Of a stretch of DNA of 64,000 nt, positions 8,740 to 18,282 are shown piece after piece. The DNA is from Cyanobacteria bacterium SZAS-4. Its GTDB lineage: Bacteria; Cyanobacteriota; Vampirovibrionia; Obscuribacterales; Obscuribacteraceae. The DNA is taken from positions 1 through 64,000 of the forward strand of contig JAFEAT010000004.1 in NCBI GenBank assembly GCA_018266255.1, given 5' to 3'. Both the position numbers and the translations under genes were made by a program. The notes below the pieces were generated by a model. The model was not told the origin of the DNA. It saw nothing but the letters and a program-made list of their open reading frames with translations, and did not search any database. Position 1 is the first letter of the stretch. The number at the start of each line of letters is the position of its first letter.

Positions 8740-9749
8740 GAGCAGATTGCCTCCCTCTGACCACGAGTCATGACATCGTCGCACATCGACGATAACTCAA
8801 AGTTACCAGAAAATGACTCGTTTGCAGGCCCCGACAAGCGCACACAATTGTCTTTTTCTGACCACTCGACCTCGAGTGCACCACCTAGTAAATGCACGGT
8901 CACTTTTCTCGCCAATTTCTTCTCGAGCACTCCAGCCACTACCGTCGCAGCGGCTCCTGTAGCACAAGCTAAAGTGGCTCCGCATCCACGTTCCCACACA
9001 TATAAACGAACTCGATTTTCCGATTCAATCAGAGCGAATTCGACATTCACGCCTTCCGGAAACATATCCAATGCTTGTATTTGAGGAGCATAAGAAGCGT
9101 AGTTCGTTGGAAATCTAGCGGCTGGATCATCACTGTCTGCTGGACCCAAAAGTTTTGCCGCAGGTGGCGCGTCAAAGATGACACAGTGCGGGTTTCCCAT
9201 GCTTACGCACGTCGCTTTTAAATCAGAAAAATTAATTGGCGCATTGACGAATTGTTTTGATTTCGCCTTCAGAGGAATCAACTTCGACTCGAGAATAGGC
9301 TCACCCAGGTCGATTGTGATTTCGTTGGCGTTCTTATATATGATTTCGCTTTTGCCTCGGGCAGTGGCGATATTGAATTTCGTGTCGTATATACCGAAGT
9401 GGTTACGAGCCCACAGTGCGGCGCAACGAAGACCGTTTCCACACATGTCTGATTTGGAGCCGTCGCCGTTGATATATATCCAACCAACATCCGAATCTGC
9501 GACATCGGGATATTTGAGCATAGCTCTCAGCTCGGGCTGTTCTCGAAAGTCGATCATGACGATCAATCCATCTGCGCCAATTCCAAATCGGCGATCGCAA
9601 ACTGCTTTGGCAAACTTACTCTGACGATTTTGCCAGTCGCTAAGTAACTCTTTGCCTGCATCAGTGGCTGCAAGCGCGCGTGTTCCGATAACGACAAAGT
9701 CGTTTCCGAGCCCTTGCATTTTCGTAAATGGAACCAAAACCTTTCCCAA
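8736..9749 (-). CDS. dapF: Diaminopimelate epimerase
   Basis: The enzyme converts LL- to meso-diaminopimelate for lysine and peptidoglycan synthesis, using two cysteines as acid/base. Both cysteine motifs are present: DMCGNGLRCAA, and GATLACATGAA following ERGCG. The family motifs FTKMQGLGNDFVV and CDRRFGIGADGLI are also present. It is longer than usual (337 versus about 275), with extra residues around 25-45 and 65-85 and a C-terminal tail. The start is read as TTG at 9749; a TTG four codons further in is an alternative. A TATAAT promoter element lies just upstream. It is coupled to ftsQ through GTGA. Confidence 0.92.
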   Translation of the reverse strand: MGKVLVPFTKMQGLGNDFVVIGTRALAATDAGKELLSDWQNRQSKFAKAVCDRRFGIGADGLIVMIDFREQPELRAMLKYPDVADSDVGWIYINGDGSKSDMCGNGLRCAALWARNHFGIYDTKFNIATARGKSEIIYKNANEITIDLGEPILESKLIPLKAKSKQFVNAPINFSDLKATCVSMGNPHCVIFDAPPAAKLLGPADSDDPAARFPTNYASYAPQIQALDMFPEGVNVEFALIESENRVRLYVWERGCGATLACATGAAATVVAGVLEKKLARKVTVHLLGGALEVEWSEKDNCVRLSGPANESFSGNFELSSMCDDVMTRGQREAICS

Positions 9750-9769
9750 ACCAAAATTTCGCCGAACTG

Positions 9770-9800
9770 ATTATAACGTTTTGAGCTTGACATGACGCAA
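9770..9800 (-). promoter_or_regulatory. Probable promoter of dapF-ftsQ
   Basis: On the minus strand a perfect -10 TATAAT (complement of 9770-9775) lies 19 bp downstream of TTGCGT (complement of 9795-9800). Transcription would begin near 9762, only about 13 nt before the TTG start of dapF. The -35 is weak and the spacer long, so the call rests mainly on the -10. Confidence 0.5.
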
Positions 9801-9915
9801 TCATGCGAACAGTCTCACCTTCAGGATTTTTTGTATTCGCGACGCATATACTTGACGAGCCACGGGCGCGCATCCGCTAGAATAACGACCGTCAAGATTT
9901 AGTAACCAAAAAGAA

Positions 9916-10761
9916 ATGCGCATATATCTATCAGTCGATTTAGAGGGAGTGAACGGTGTTCTGCACTCCAGCCAAACGCAGCCAGGCGAGCCCGGATACG
10001 AGCGAGCGGTTGGTTTGATGCACCGGGAGACGAACGCAGTGATCGAGGGGTTGCGCAAAGGCGGCGCCTCGACTGTGCTGGTCAACGATTCGCATTTTGA
10101 TATGCGCAATTTAAGAATTGAACAGCTGGCGCCAAAGGCATCTCTTATAAATGGTTGGCAGAAACCTTACTCGATGGTGTCAGGCGCGCAGTATGTCGAT
10201 GATCGAAAAGTCGACGCCGCATGCTTCATCGGATACCACGCCAGGGCCGGCTCAGCCCGTGGTGTTCTCAGTCATACATACCGAGCGACAGTCTTTCTCG
10301 ACGTTAAGCTAAACGGGCAGTCTGTCGGCGAAACTGGCTTGAATGCGGCGCTGTGCGGCTATTTTGGCATTCCCGTGATGCTGTTGACCGGTGATGACGT
10401 TGTTTGCGACGAGGCTCGAGAACTGCTTGGGCCGATTACCTGCGTGCAAACCAAGAAAGCCGTCTCGAGATATTCGGCTGAATGCCCGCCGTTCGATGAA
10501 ACCCTGACAGAGCTACAATCTGGCGCGGAAAAGGCGATTAAAGACAAACGCAGCTGGCAGCTCTTCAAGCCCCCGAGCCCTTCCACCATGCGCATTACGA
10601 TGATCGACCCGGCCATGGCAGACGCAGCTGAGCTTCTCCCCCAGGTGAGACGCATAGACGGGCGTCAGATTGAGTTTTCAGACTCAGACTACGCCGTTCT
10701 GTTTAAGCTCATGCTGGCAGTCGGAGTTTTGGGCGCAAGCCGGAAAGACGCACACTTTTAG
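9916..10761 (+). CDS. dppA: M55-family D-aminopeptidase (DppA-like)
   Basis: M55 zinc peptidases release D-amino acids from short peptides such as cell-wall fragments. The metal ligands are recognisable: SVDLEG at residues 6-11, NDSHFD near 58, GYHARAG near 105 and GETGLNA near 138, in the family order. Length (281) fits DppA of Bacillus (274). It starts at ATG 9916 after a purine-rich stretch and is divergent from dapF. A weak TTGACG/TAGAAT pair with a long spacer lies upstream. Its likely role is recycling of peptidoglycan peptides, consistent with the cell-wall neighbourhood. Confidence 0.88.
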   Translation: MRIYLSVDLEGVNGVLHSSQTQPGEPGYERAVGLMHRETNAVIEGLRKGGASTVLVNDSHFDMRNLRIEQLAPKASLINGWQKPYSMVSGAQYVDDRKVDAACFIGYHARAGSARGVLSHTYRATVFLDVKLNGQSVGETGLNAALCGYFGIPVMLLTGDDVVCDEARELLGPITCVQTKKAVSRYSAECPPFDETLTELQSGAEKAIKDKRSWQLFKPPSPSTMRITMIDPAMADAAELLPQVRRIDGRQIEFSDSDYAVLFKLMLAVGVLGASRKDAHF

Positions 10762-10961
10762 AAGCTGGCTGCTGGGCTAGTTTCAGGCAAATATTAAATT
10801 TGTCGCTTTTGATCGTAAAGCTGCAATTAAGTTCTCTTTTGCGGGTATTAAACCCTTGTAGGGAAATTGTATATAAAAGCGCCTACACGAACCACTTCGT
10901 CACAGCGCTCGTTTCTCGCGACCTGACTTCGGCAAGAGTCTCACTTACAGGCGAGCTTTCA

Positions 10962-11429
10962 ATGTTCAATCAATCGTACCAACAACTCTCCTTTCATCAG
11001 CAAATCATCTCCCTGACTCAAAATTACCCGTGTCCTCGTTGTTCATGTGGCAGCCTCGAGCCATTTGGCTTGACAGAAACCATGAAGTGCAACAGTTGCG
11101 AACGCTCATATGTGCCTTTGCGGGGCGGGCGGCTCCTCTGCCCAGCCAACAGCATGGGCTGCAAGATCGCGCCGACCTTCTGGTGGGATGGGCTGCGCTG
11201 GCACTGGGCCGGCACAACCGCCACTACCAAACAACTGACTGCCATCGTCGCTCTCTTCATGATGCCGCTTGTGGCATTAAACGTCGCGCTCTACATGAAC
11301 GTCGGCGCTACAATCTTGCCCGAGTGGTGCAGTCCAGTGCTCATGACAGCAGTGACAGGTCTGCTGACTATGCAACTGATATATTTATTCTGCTGGGACT
11401 TCGATTTTCTGACTAAACGGAAAGCCTAA
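10962..11429 (+). CDS. Zinc-ribbon membrane protein, unknown function
   Basis: ATG at 10962 has GGCGAG in front; the frame is open further upstream to 10800 but that part looks non-coding. The product has 155 residues. A four-cysteine zinc ribbon (YPCPRCSCG then KCNSC) is followed by a tryptophan-rich strand (FWWDGLRWHW) and two membrane helices near the C-terminus. Cyanobacteria carry small zinc-ribbon proteins of similar pattern, but I cannot confirm orthology. The gene ends 6 nt before rsmH and is likely in its operon. Confidence 0.7.
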   Translation: MFNQSYQQLSFHQQIISLTQNYPCPRCSCGSLEPFGLTETMKCNSCERSYVPLRGGRLLCPANSMGCKIAPTFWWDGLRWHWAGTTATTKQLTAIVALFMMPLVALNVALYMNVGATILPEWCSPVLMTAVTGLLTMQLIYLFCWDFDFLTKRKA

Positions 11430-11435
11430 AAACTC

Positions 11436-12422
11436 GTGACTACAGAACAATCCGGTTCGGCCAATGAAGGTCTGACCGGATTTGCGCATGTACCGGTTTT
11501 ATTGGAAGAAGCTTTGGAGCTGCTTGACTTGCAGCCTGGCAAACGCTATGTGGATGTCACTGCCGGAGCAGGAGGACATCTGCTTCGCATCGCAGAAAAA
11601 GTTGCCTCAGGTGACGCACAGCATCCGTCAGTGATCGGAATCGATCGAGATGAACAGTCGCTAAGAACGCTTGCAACAAAGGTTCCTGCAGGCGTTCAGC
11701 TAATTCACTCGAACTACGAAGATATAAGATCAGCCATTTCTAAATATGGTATCAACACCATATCTGGTGGCATCATCGCCGACCTGGGAGTGTCATCGAT
11801 GCAGCTCGATGATCCTTATCGCGGCTTCAGTTTTCTGCGTGACGGGCCTTTGGATATGCGAATGGATGCATCACAAGTCGTTACAGCAGCTGAAATTATC
11901 AACAACTTATCAGAGTTCGATCTGGCCGAGATAATTTTTAGATACGGTGAAGAGCGGCATAGCAGGCTAATTGCGCGCAACATCGTCAAGGCACGACCCT
12001 TAAAAACAACATTGGAACTGGCAGAAATAGTCAGTCGCAGCTTACCGCGTAACAAAAAGAAAGGCACCGCGCGTGACACTTCACATCCTGCCACCAGAAC
12101 TTTCCAAGCCATCCGAATCGCCGTAAACACGGAGCTTTCCAGCCTCGAACGTTTCTTGAATGAAGCAATCGATCTGCTAGAACCTGGTGCGAGAATTGTT
12201 GTCATCACCTTTCACAGTCTCGAAGATCGGCTTGTTAAGCAGATTTTTAAGCGTGCATCGATAGACTGCGTCTGTCCGCCCAGGCAGCCAGTTTGCACAT
12301 GCGATCATAAAAGCAAGTTGCTGATAATAACGCGCAAACCGGTGATTGCAGAAGAAAAAGAAGTTGTTGCCAATATACGTAGTAGAAGTGCTAAACTGAG
12401 GGCGGGAGAAAAGTTAGGTTAG
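11436..12422 (+). CDS. rsmH: 16S rRNA (cytosine-1402-N4)-methyltransferase RsmH
   Basis: RsmH (MraW) methylates N4 of C1402 in the 30S P site using S-adenosylmethionine. The sequence shows HVPVLLEEALELL, the SAM loop VDVTAGAGGHLLRI, IADLGVSSMQLDDPYRGFS, RTFQAIRIAVN and FHSLEDRLVKQIF, all classical. At 328 residues it is of ordinary length. It starts with GTG at 11436. It heads the usual division cluster order rsmH-ftsL-ftsI, although mraZ is absent upstream. Confidence 0.96.
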   Translation: MTTEQSGSANEGLTGFAHVPVLLEEALELLDLQPGKRYVDVTAGAGGHLLRIAEKVASGDAQHPSVIGIDRDEQSLRTLATKVPAGVQLIHSNYEDIRSAISKYGINTISGGIIADLGVSSMQLDDPYRGFSFLRDGPLDMRMDASQVVTAAEIINNLSEFDLAEIIFRYGEERHSRLIARNIVKARPLKTTLELAEIVSRSLPRNKKKGTARDTSHPATRTFQAIRIAVNTELSSLERFLNEAIDLLEPGARIVVITFHSLEDRLVKQIFKRASIDCVCPPRQPVCTCDHKSKLLIITRKPVIAEEKEVVANIRSRSAKLRAGEKLG

Positions 12423-12430
12423 GAGTATAT

Positions 12431-13030
12431 ATGCCCAGCACTCTTTCAATTCGCCGAATAAGAGAAGAGGACATCGAGAGCTACGCGAACGGATCGGTCT
12501 TCCCATCCGCATCAAACGTCAGTCTTCCCAACTTCAACCGCAATAACCAGAATGTCGCTGAACATCCGGTTATCAGACAGAACCGCAACATCTCAGTTGC
12601 TCCCAAAGCTTCAAAATCAAATGCTGGACAGCAATTTCAAGTTCAACCAGCAAGACCGACCTTAGTACCATCCGCGGTTCCTTCAAGACAAACTCGTCGC
12701 GCTCCACTGGTGGTGCGAGCAAATCGAACACTACGGACGGTGCTGGTAGCATTCTGCGGAATTGCTATCGTTGGATATGGATTGGATGTAGCCGCTTCGA
12801 ACGATGTTGGTCGTGCGCAAGAACAATCACGTCGTCTGAATGAACAGAATACTGAACTATCAGCACAGTTGCTGCGAGCCATCTCCTTCCAGGGGATTCA
12901 AGACAACGTGCTCGGTCGCTTCGGACTTCGCGTTCCGGAACAAGTTATCATCGCTGCTGAAGTAAAACCACCAGCGGTGCCAACTTTCAAAGCCGGTAAA
13001 CACCACCTTCCGATAATGTCAGGCTACTAA
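12431..13030 (+). CDS. FtsL-like single-pass division protein
   Basis: A 199-residue protein sits exactly where ftsL lies in other bacteria, between rsmH and ftsI. A long polar N-terminus (about 100 residues, Asn/Pro/Arg-rich) precedes one membrane helix (TVLVAFCGIAIVGYGLDVA, about 103-122). A coiled-coil-like segment with Gln/Glu/Leu heptads follows (about 125-155), then a short Pro-rich tail. This is FtsL topology with an unusually long cytoplasmic part. GGAG precedes ATG 12431, 8 nt after rsmH. Sequence identity to FtsL is not visible; the call rests on context and architecture. Confidence 0.65.
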   Translation: MPSTLSIRRIREEDIESYANGSVFPSASNVSLPNFNRNNQNVAEHPVIRQNRNISVAPKASKSNAGQQFQVQPARPTLVPSAVPSRQTRRAPLVVRANRTLRTVLVAFCGIAIVGYGLDVAASNDVGRAQEQSRRLNEQNTELSAQLLRAISFQGIQDNVLGRFGLRVPEQVIIAAEVKPPAVPTFKAGKHHLPIMSGY

Positions 13031-13110
13031 GTCGATCCGACAAAGCCTCGACTGGATTCTGCTGCCTCTGGCAGTGGCACTTAACTACGCATAAACGGAG
13101 GCTGTCAAGA

Positions 13111-14976
13111 TTGACAGAGGTTACGAGAGAGAGAACCAATCCACGGCGCAACAACAACAGTCGCCCTCCTCGCAAGCCCCGGTCGCCGCTCTGGCGCCTG
13201 CGCATCTGGCAAGTAATTCTCTTAGCCGGCATTCTGGCGATTGCTGTTCGCCTCTATTACCTTCAAATATACAAAGGTCCTGAGCTGACAAAACGCGCTC
13301 AAGTGCAACGTCAGCAGCACAATCTGCTCGTACATCGAGGCGCTATCACAGACAGACACGGTTTGCCTCTCGCCATCGATACCACCAGATACGACATCTA
13401 TGTTCATCCGGATCTTTTAAAGGTAAGCAGCAACGAAGCCGCTGAAACATTCGCTCGCATCACCCATCAAGATTCACCGGAAAAATTTGCTCGCCTGCAA
13501 CGTCTGCTGAAGAATCCGTCCGTGGTGACAGTCGCACGTGGACTGGAGCGCGAGTCGGTAGATGAGCTGCAAGCTCTGAATTGGGCAGGTATTGATGTGG
13601 TGCCTCGACCGTTCAGACATTATCCCGAGGGCAACCTCGCTGCTCATATCCTTGGATATATGAACTTCGATATGAAGGGACAGGGCGGTGTCGAGCAAGC
13701 GCAAGAGACGTTGCTCAAAGACACTGGAAGCATTCCGAAACCTGAGTTGGATGGTCACGGTCGCCCGATCATGCAGCAGAAAGCTGAGCCGATCTGGGAC
13801 ATCACACCGCCGCTCGGTAGACACGTTGAACTGACAATCGATAACTATTTGCAGCATCTTGCTGAACAAGAGTTGGCGGCGATGTGTTCGCACTCTCATT
13901 CATTGAAGGGCACTGCCATCATTGAAGATCCGACCAACGGTGAGATTCTCGCCTGGGCGAACTATCCACCTTACGATCCGAACAAATACTTCAAATATCC
14001 TTTTGAAATAACGAAGAACTGGGCCATGGTTGACGTCTATCAACCAGGTTCCACTTTTAAAATTCTCACGGTCTCGTCCGGATTGAATACTGGTGCGATC
14101 AAACCAAACAGCACGTTCTACGATGGTGGCACACTTGCTGTAGGAAACCGCTCAGTGCACAACCACGATGGCGGGCACGGAACGCTCGACTTGCTCCATC
14201 TATTTATACACTCCAGCAACGTTGCCTCAGCTATGGTGGCACTGCGGATGACACCAAAACAATTCCACGACAAACTGTATGAGTTTAGCGTCGGCAGAAA
14301 AACTGGTATCGATCTTCCGGGTGAATCGGCTGGTCTTCTGTTAGATGCAAAATACTGGAAGCCAATCGACCAGGCGACTACTGGCTTCGGACAGGGTGCC
14401 ATGGCGACGACTCCACTGCAACTCTGCTCAGCGGTGAGCGCTGTTGCCAATGATGGAACTTGGATTCAACCGCACATCATTCGCCGTGTCTACGACCCAC
14501 AGACTGGCGTCACAGAAAAGTGGACCAATCCAGAGAAACGCGTAGTTATCGACAAAGACACAGCCCAATTGGTCTCGCATCTCCTCGCCGAAAATATTCA
14601 AATGGGAACGCAGATCGCCGGTCAGGTTCCCGGTTACCGGGTTGCCGGCAAAACTGGAACGGCGCAGAAAGTGGCAGTAGGCGGTCGCGGATACATCGCA
14701 GGAGCGACAATCGCATCCTTTATAGGATTTCTGCCGGCAGAGAATCCTCAACTCACATGCTTGGTCGTAGTCGACTCGCCACGAAGCGAAGGCGGCTGGG
14801 GCAACACTGTAGCTGGTCCCGTATTCAATGCAATCGCACTGGACGCCGCCCGTTACCTCGGCATTCCAGCGAAGCCTGAAGGACCAGACATGAAGAAGAT
14901 GAAACCAGTCATCGCTCCTTCGGTAAAATATGCTGGTGAAGCGGCTGTGAAGGACGCAATTCGTCCCGGCCACTAA
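13111..14976 (+). CDS. ftsI: Peptidoglycan D,D-transpeptidase FtsI (class B PBP)
   Basis: FtsI cross-links septal peptidoglycan. After a basic N-terminus and a membrane helix (IWQVILLAGILAIAVRLYYL, about 33-52) comes the pedestal domain beginning RGAITDRHG. The transpeptidase domain has the active-site SxxK in GSTFK, the SxN triad in HSSNVAS and KTGT in VAGKTGTAQK. At 621 residues it has standard length. The start is TTG at 13111 with ACGGAGG 9 nt upstream. The 3' end is 12 nt from murJ. Confidence 0.95.
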   Translation: MTEVTRERTNPRRNNNSRPPRKPRSPLWRLRIWQVILLAGILAIAVRLYYLQIYKGPELTKRAQVQRQQHNLLVHRGAITDRHGLPLAIDTTRYDIYVHPDLLKVSSNEAAETFARITHQDSPEKFARLQRLLKNPSVVTVARGLERESVDELQALNWAGIDVVPRPFRHYPEGNLAAHILGYMNFDMKGQGGVEQAQETLLKDTGSIPKPELDGHGRPIMQQKAEPIWDITPPLGRHVELTIDNYLQHLAEQELAAMCSHSHSLKGTAIIEDPTNGEILAWANYPPYDPNKYFKYPFEITKNWAMVDVYQPGSTFKILTVSSGLNTGAIKPNSTFYDGGTLAVGNRSVHNHDGGHGTLDLLHLFIHSSNVASAMVALRMTPKQFHDKLYEFSVGRKTGIDLPGESAGLLLDAKYWKPIDQATTGFGQGAMATTPLQLCSAVSAVANDGTWIQPHIIRRVYDPQTGVTEKWTNPEKRVVIDKDTAQLVSHLLAENIQMGTQIAGQVPGYRVAGKTGTAQKVAVGGRGYIAGATIASFIGFLPAENPQLTCLVVVDSPRSEGGWGNTVAGPVFNAIALDAARYLGIPAKPEGPDMKKMKPVIAPSVKYAGEAAVKDAIRPGH

Positions 14977-14988
14977 CCGGAGTTTTTC

Positions 14989-16818
14989 GTGAGCGAGTTC
15001 AAAGACAAAGAAGAGCAGCCAGAATTGGTGGTGCCTTCGGCTGTCAATTTGAACGCGGAAGAAGAAGCTGACGAACAGGCTAGTTTAGTTCCGCCTGAAT
15101 CGCTAGCTAAGTCGCAGCCGGGCTCGGAGCCGGGCGCGGAGTCTGACCCGGATTCCAAAGCGGATCCAGTTGCCGAAGTGGATGCGACCTCAACATCTAA
15201 TGGAGCCGCCCCTCCGCCTGCCAAGTCAAAAAAAGCGAGCCTGGGCAAGAGTTTTAGCCTGGTCGCGATTTTGACTGTGGTGTCAAAACTGGCCGGACTA
15301 ATTCGAGACATCGTCATTGCTGGGGTTTATGGCGCAGGTGTTTTGGCAGACGCATACAACTATGCGTATTTGTTTACGGGCAATGTACTGATCCTGTTTG
15401 GCGGACTCGGTGGTCCCTTCCATTCAGCCACTGTAGCCACTCTCAACCCGCGCAAAGACGATCCAAAGTCTGGAGTTTTCATTACTCAGGTCATGGTGGC
15501 AACGGGTCTGGTGCTTCTGATATTAGCCGGAATTGTTTGTATCATCGCACCATATTTAGTGCAAATGCTCGCCGGTGATTACGGTTCGAACCCGCAGATC
15601 CACGCGCTCTTCACCGAGCAAACGATTTACCAGATTCGAGTCATGTCGCCATTGATAGTGATAGCTGGATTGATCGGCGTCACATACGGAATTCTCAATG
15701 TATACAACAAGTTGTTCTGGCCTTCGTTGTCTCCCTCGATAGCCAGCCTGGCAATCATCGTAGTTCTGATTTGTTTCCCCGACCCAAACAGCTCTGTCCC
15801 GCTAGCTATCGGCACTCTGATTGGAGCCTTCGGGCAACTGTTTGCGCAATTGCCAGGAATGTTTCAATGCAATTTGCGCTTCAAATTCAGTTTGAAACCG
15901 GCTGAAGGATTGCGCGAATATATGTCGATCCTCTGGCCAGCTATCATCGGTACATCCATAGGTCAGCTGACAGTTTATGTGGATAGCTTCTTCTGTACCA
16001 AGATGGAACCTGGCTCCTGGACAGCAATTTCAAACGCCAACAGATTGATTCAACTGCCCCTAGGAGTGTTGATTACAGCAATGCTTGTACCGATATTGCC
16101 TAGATTCAGTGATCTGGCGACAGCCGACAAACCAGAGGGTGTAAAGCAAGAGTTTCGTCGTGCTTTAAATTTCCTCTGGTTCTTATCGATGCCGCTGACA
16201 ATGGTTCTGCTGGTCATTCCCAAACCGCTTGTGACGGCGCTTTATCAAAGAGTGAACTGGCACACCCGCGACACGGATCTCGTGGTGACTGCGCTTGTGT
16301 TCCTGGCACCATCTATAGTGATTTATATCGGAAGAGATTTGATCACCCGAGTCTTTTACGCGTACAAAGACTCGAAGAGCCCCTACTATGTCGGCATGGC
16401 TGCAATTACGCTAAAAGCACTGCTGGACTATTATTTCGTCATGCAGTTGCACATGGGCGTGGGCGGCATTTCACTTGCAACAACATTGATCACAGTCTTC
16501 AATTTCTCGTGCCTGGCATTTCTACTGAGAAGAAAAATCGGCTCATTGGGCATCACAAAATTATTCAAACCGTTCTTCATAATGCTGATTGCATCAGGGC
16601 TTGGCGGAATCTGCACTTCCTACGTTTACGAATGGATTTCGCCACTAATATTGGTTCCAAGATCCCTTCACTTGATCGGTTTGCTATGCACCATTGCAAT
16701 AACGAGTGGTCTTGGATTGCTCATATACGGTGTGGTCTGCCTGCTCTTCAAGCTGGAAGAGCCTTACATGTTGTTGCGCAGAGTCAAACTGTTGCCACCA
16801 AAATCCGACAAAGAATGA
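14989..16818 (+). CDS. murJ: Lipid II flippase MurJ
   Basis: A MOP-superfamily protein of 609 residues with about 14 membrane helices that translocates lipid II. Recognisable parts are SKLAGLIRDIVIAGVYGAGVLADAYNYAY, PILPRFSD and the repeated helices to the C-terminus. It starts with GTG at 14989 after GGAG. The first about 85 residues are an acidic Ser/Pro/Glu/Asp-rich extension absent from typical MurJ (about 510 residues). The 3' end overlaps the convergent acyltransferase gene by 55 nt. The position after ftsI supports a role in septal wall synthesis. Confidence 0.92.
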   Translation: MSEFKDKEEQPELVVPSAVNLNAEEEADEQASLVPPESLAKSQPGSEPGAESDPDSKADPVAEVDATSTSNGAAPPPAKSKKASLGKSFSLVAILTVVSKLAGLIRDIVIAGVYGAGVLADAYNYAYLFTGNVLILFGGLGGPFHSATVATLNPRKDDPKSGVFITQVMVATGLVLLILAGIVCIIAPYLVQMLAGDYGSNPQIHALFTEQTIYQIRVMSPLIVIAGLIGVTYGILNVYNKLFWPSLSPSIASLAIIVVLICFPDPNSSVPLAIGTLIGAFGQLFAQLPGMFQCNLRFKFSLKPAEGLREYMSILWPAIIGTSIGQLTVYVDSFFCTKMEPGSWTAISNANRLIQLPLGVLITAMLVPILPRFSDLATADKPEGVKQEFRRALNFLWFLSMPLTMVLLVIPKPLVTALYQRVNWHTRDTDLVVTALVFLAPSIVIYIGRDLITRVFYAYKDSKSPYYVGMAAITLKALLDYYFVMQLHMGVGGISLATTLITVFNFSCLAFLLRRKIGSLGITKLFKPFFIMLIASGLGGICTSYVYEWISPLILVPRSLHLIGLLCTIAITSGLGLLIYGVVCLLFKLEEPYMLLRRVKLLPPKSDKE

Positions 16819-17966
16819 GAAACGCGCATCTCTTGTAACTTTTCTTGCAGATGCGATCGCAACTCCTCGGTGACTTTTTCTATGGTTGAGTCGCGGTCTT
16901 GTCGATATTGATCCACATAGTCCCTCATTTTAAGTGGCTCAGCGGCACTAACAACAACGGTTTGAGATGATGACGACTGATGTCCCGTTATCAGAAAATC
17001 TAAATTGCGAAGAACATCTGCAAGGGAATCCAATGACGACGTCTCTTCAAATTCATGTGACTTGATTGACCGAAGCCGGTTGAGATCGAGCGTTTGTTTC
17101 TCGAGATGTTTGTACATCGATCTCTGAAAGAAGCTTGCCTTGCGCCTCTTAGCAAAAATTCGGGATTGCACGTGATGCAGCTGATGGCGCTCGGAGCCGG
17201 TAGGCAATTTGCCGCCCATCAATTCAGCTAATTTTTGCAACGAAATCTGAAAAACTTTCGCGACTCGTTCGTCAAAGCCAGACGGGGATAATGTTTCATC
17301 TATCCGCAGGGCTTGTTCAAGAGTTGTTAGATAAGCCTCGCTTATTCGCCGCGCACGCGCATGCAATGATCCTGTCATCGGTGTCAATGCGAACTTTGAC
17401 TCGAGACGTAAAATTATTCCGCTGCATACTTTTTCTGCATGATCGAATTGATACGAGAGCGCGAGCGGCAAAACGAGAACATCTCCTTGATATTCATGAT
17501 GATGTAGCCGGATCAATGCATCCAATCCAATAGCCACTGCACCTGGCTCCAATGGCTCCAGGTGGTCGTTGTCGTAACCGATTTCGCCTTCCGGAAATAT
17601 CACTACTTTCCCACCACTGGGGGTGAGTTGATGTTCTGTGGCCCGGATGGTGTCAGGGTTTTCGCCACCTCGATTGACTTCGAAGCATCCAAGCTGTCTG
17701 AGGACAAATCCGCCGAAACCAAAATATGAGTTGAACATTTCTCGCGCTGCCAAAAACTTGAATTGCTGTCTAGTCAAAATGGAGATTAGAAACAGCAACT
17801 CGCCGTCTTCGTGTCGACAATGATTGGGGCACACAATCGTCGGAATGGTCTTCAGTTCATCAAACAGGGCTCTAGTCTGCGGCTCGATTTCCACTTTCAA
17901 ATGTGGATAGCGCCTGGAAAATATCCAGGGCTGAACCACTCTGACGAATTTTTCGAATGTAGACAT
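16764..17966 (-). CDS. PlsC-type lysophospholipid acyltransferase family protein
   Basis: The HX4D motif of glycerolipid acyltransferases is in NHCRHED, and the second block FPEGE is in VVIFPEGEIGYDND. The reaction would be acyl transfer to a lysophospholipid or similar acceptor at the membrane. ATG 17966 (MSTFEKF) is preferred, giving about 400 residues; a longer frame reaches 18125. The C-terminal 170 residues are helical and charged, beyond the usual PlsC core, and of unknown role. The gene converges on murJ with a 55-nt overlap. Confidence 0.8.
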   Translation of the reverse strand: MSTFEKFVRVVQPWIFSRRYPHLKVEIEPQTRALFDELKTIPTIVCPNHCRHEDGELLFLISILTRQQFKFLAAREMFNSYFGFGGFVLRQLGCFEVNRGGENPDTIRATEHQLTPSGGKVVIFPEGEIGYDNDHLEPLEPGAVAIGLDALIRLHHHEYQGDVLVLPLALSYQFDHAEKVCSGIILRLESKFALTPMTGSLHARARRISEAYLTTLEQALRIDETLSPSGFDERVAKVFQISLQKLAELMGGKLPTGSERHQLHHVQSRIFAKRRKASFFQRSMYKHLEKQTLDLNRLRSIKSHEFEETSSLDSLADVLRNLDFLITGHQSSSSQTVVVSAAEPLKMRDYVDQYRQDRDSTIEKVTEELRSHLQEKLQEMRVSHSLSDFGGNSLTLRNNM

Positions 17967-18282
17967 TAGGTGTCCAAAAATTTTGCCATTCGTATAGTAC
18001 TCAGTCTGGCCGAAAATCGATTGATCACAACTTCGCCCAAACCGCTCGCTTATATTAGCGATGTCCAAACGAATTGTCCCAAACGACCGACCAGCCCGAC
18101 CCGAAACCATATCCGAAGAATTCAAACTAATTTGTCACAGATTTGTTGGAAGTCGCCGGTACATTGGATATCGCACTCTTACCAGACCGCACATAAATTC
18201 GTGTCTCCACAGCGCAGGTTTAACCTGCCCAGGCGCACGTGCCGGGCCCAGCAGGGCACATACATAGCACCACCAGATTCTA

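Noticed and set aside
16853..16860. GCGATCGC, the cyanobacterial HIP1 octamer
   Set aside because: Only this single exact copy was noticed in the window, so there is no sign of the enrichment seen in many cyanobacteria (manual scan, not a computed count).
18239..18259. GTGCC/GGCAC hairpin upstream of the giant gene as a terminator or attenuator
   Set aside because: Only a 5-bp stem with a long GC-rich loop and no T-tract; it points into a region with no upstream plus-strand gene to terminate.
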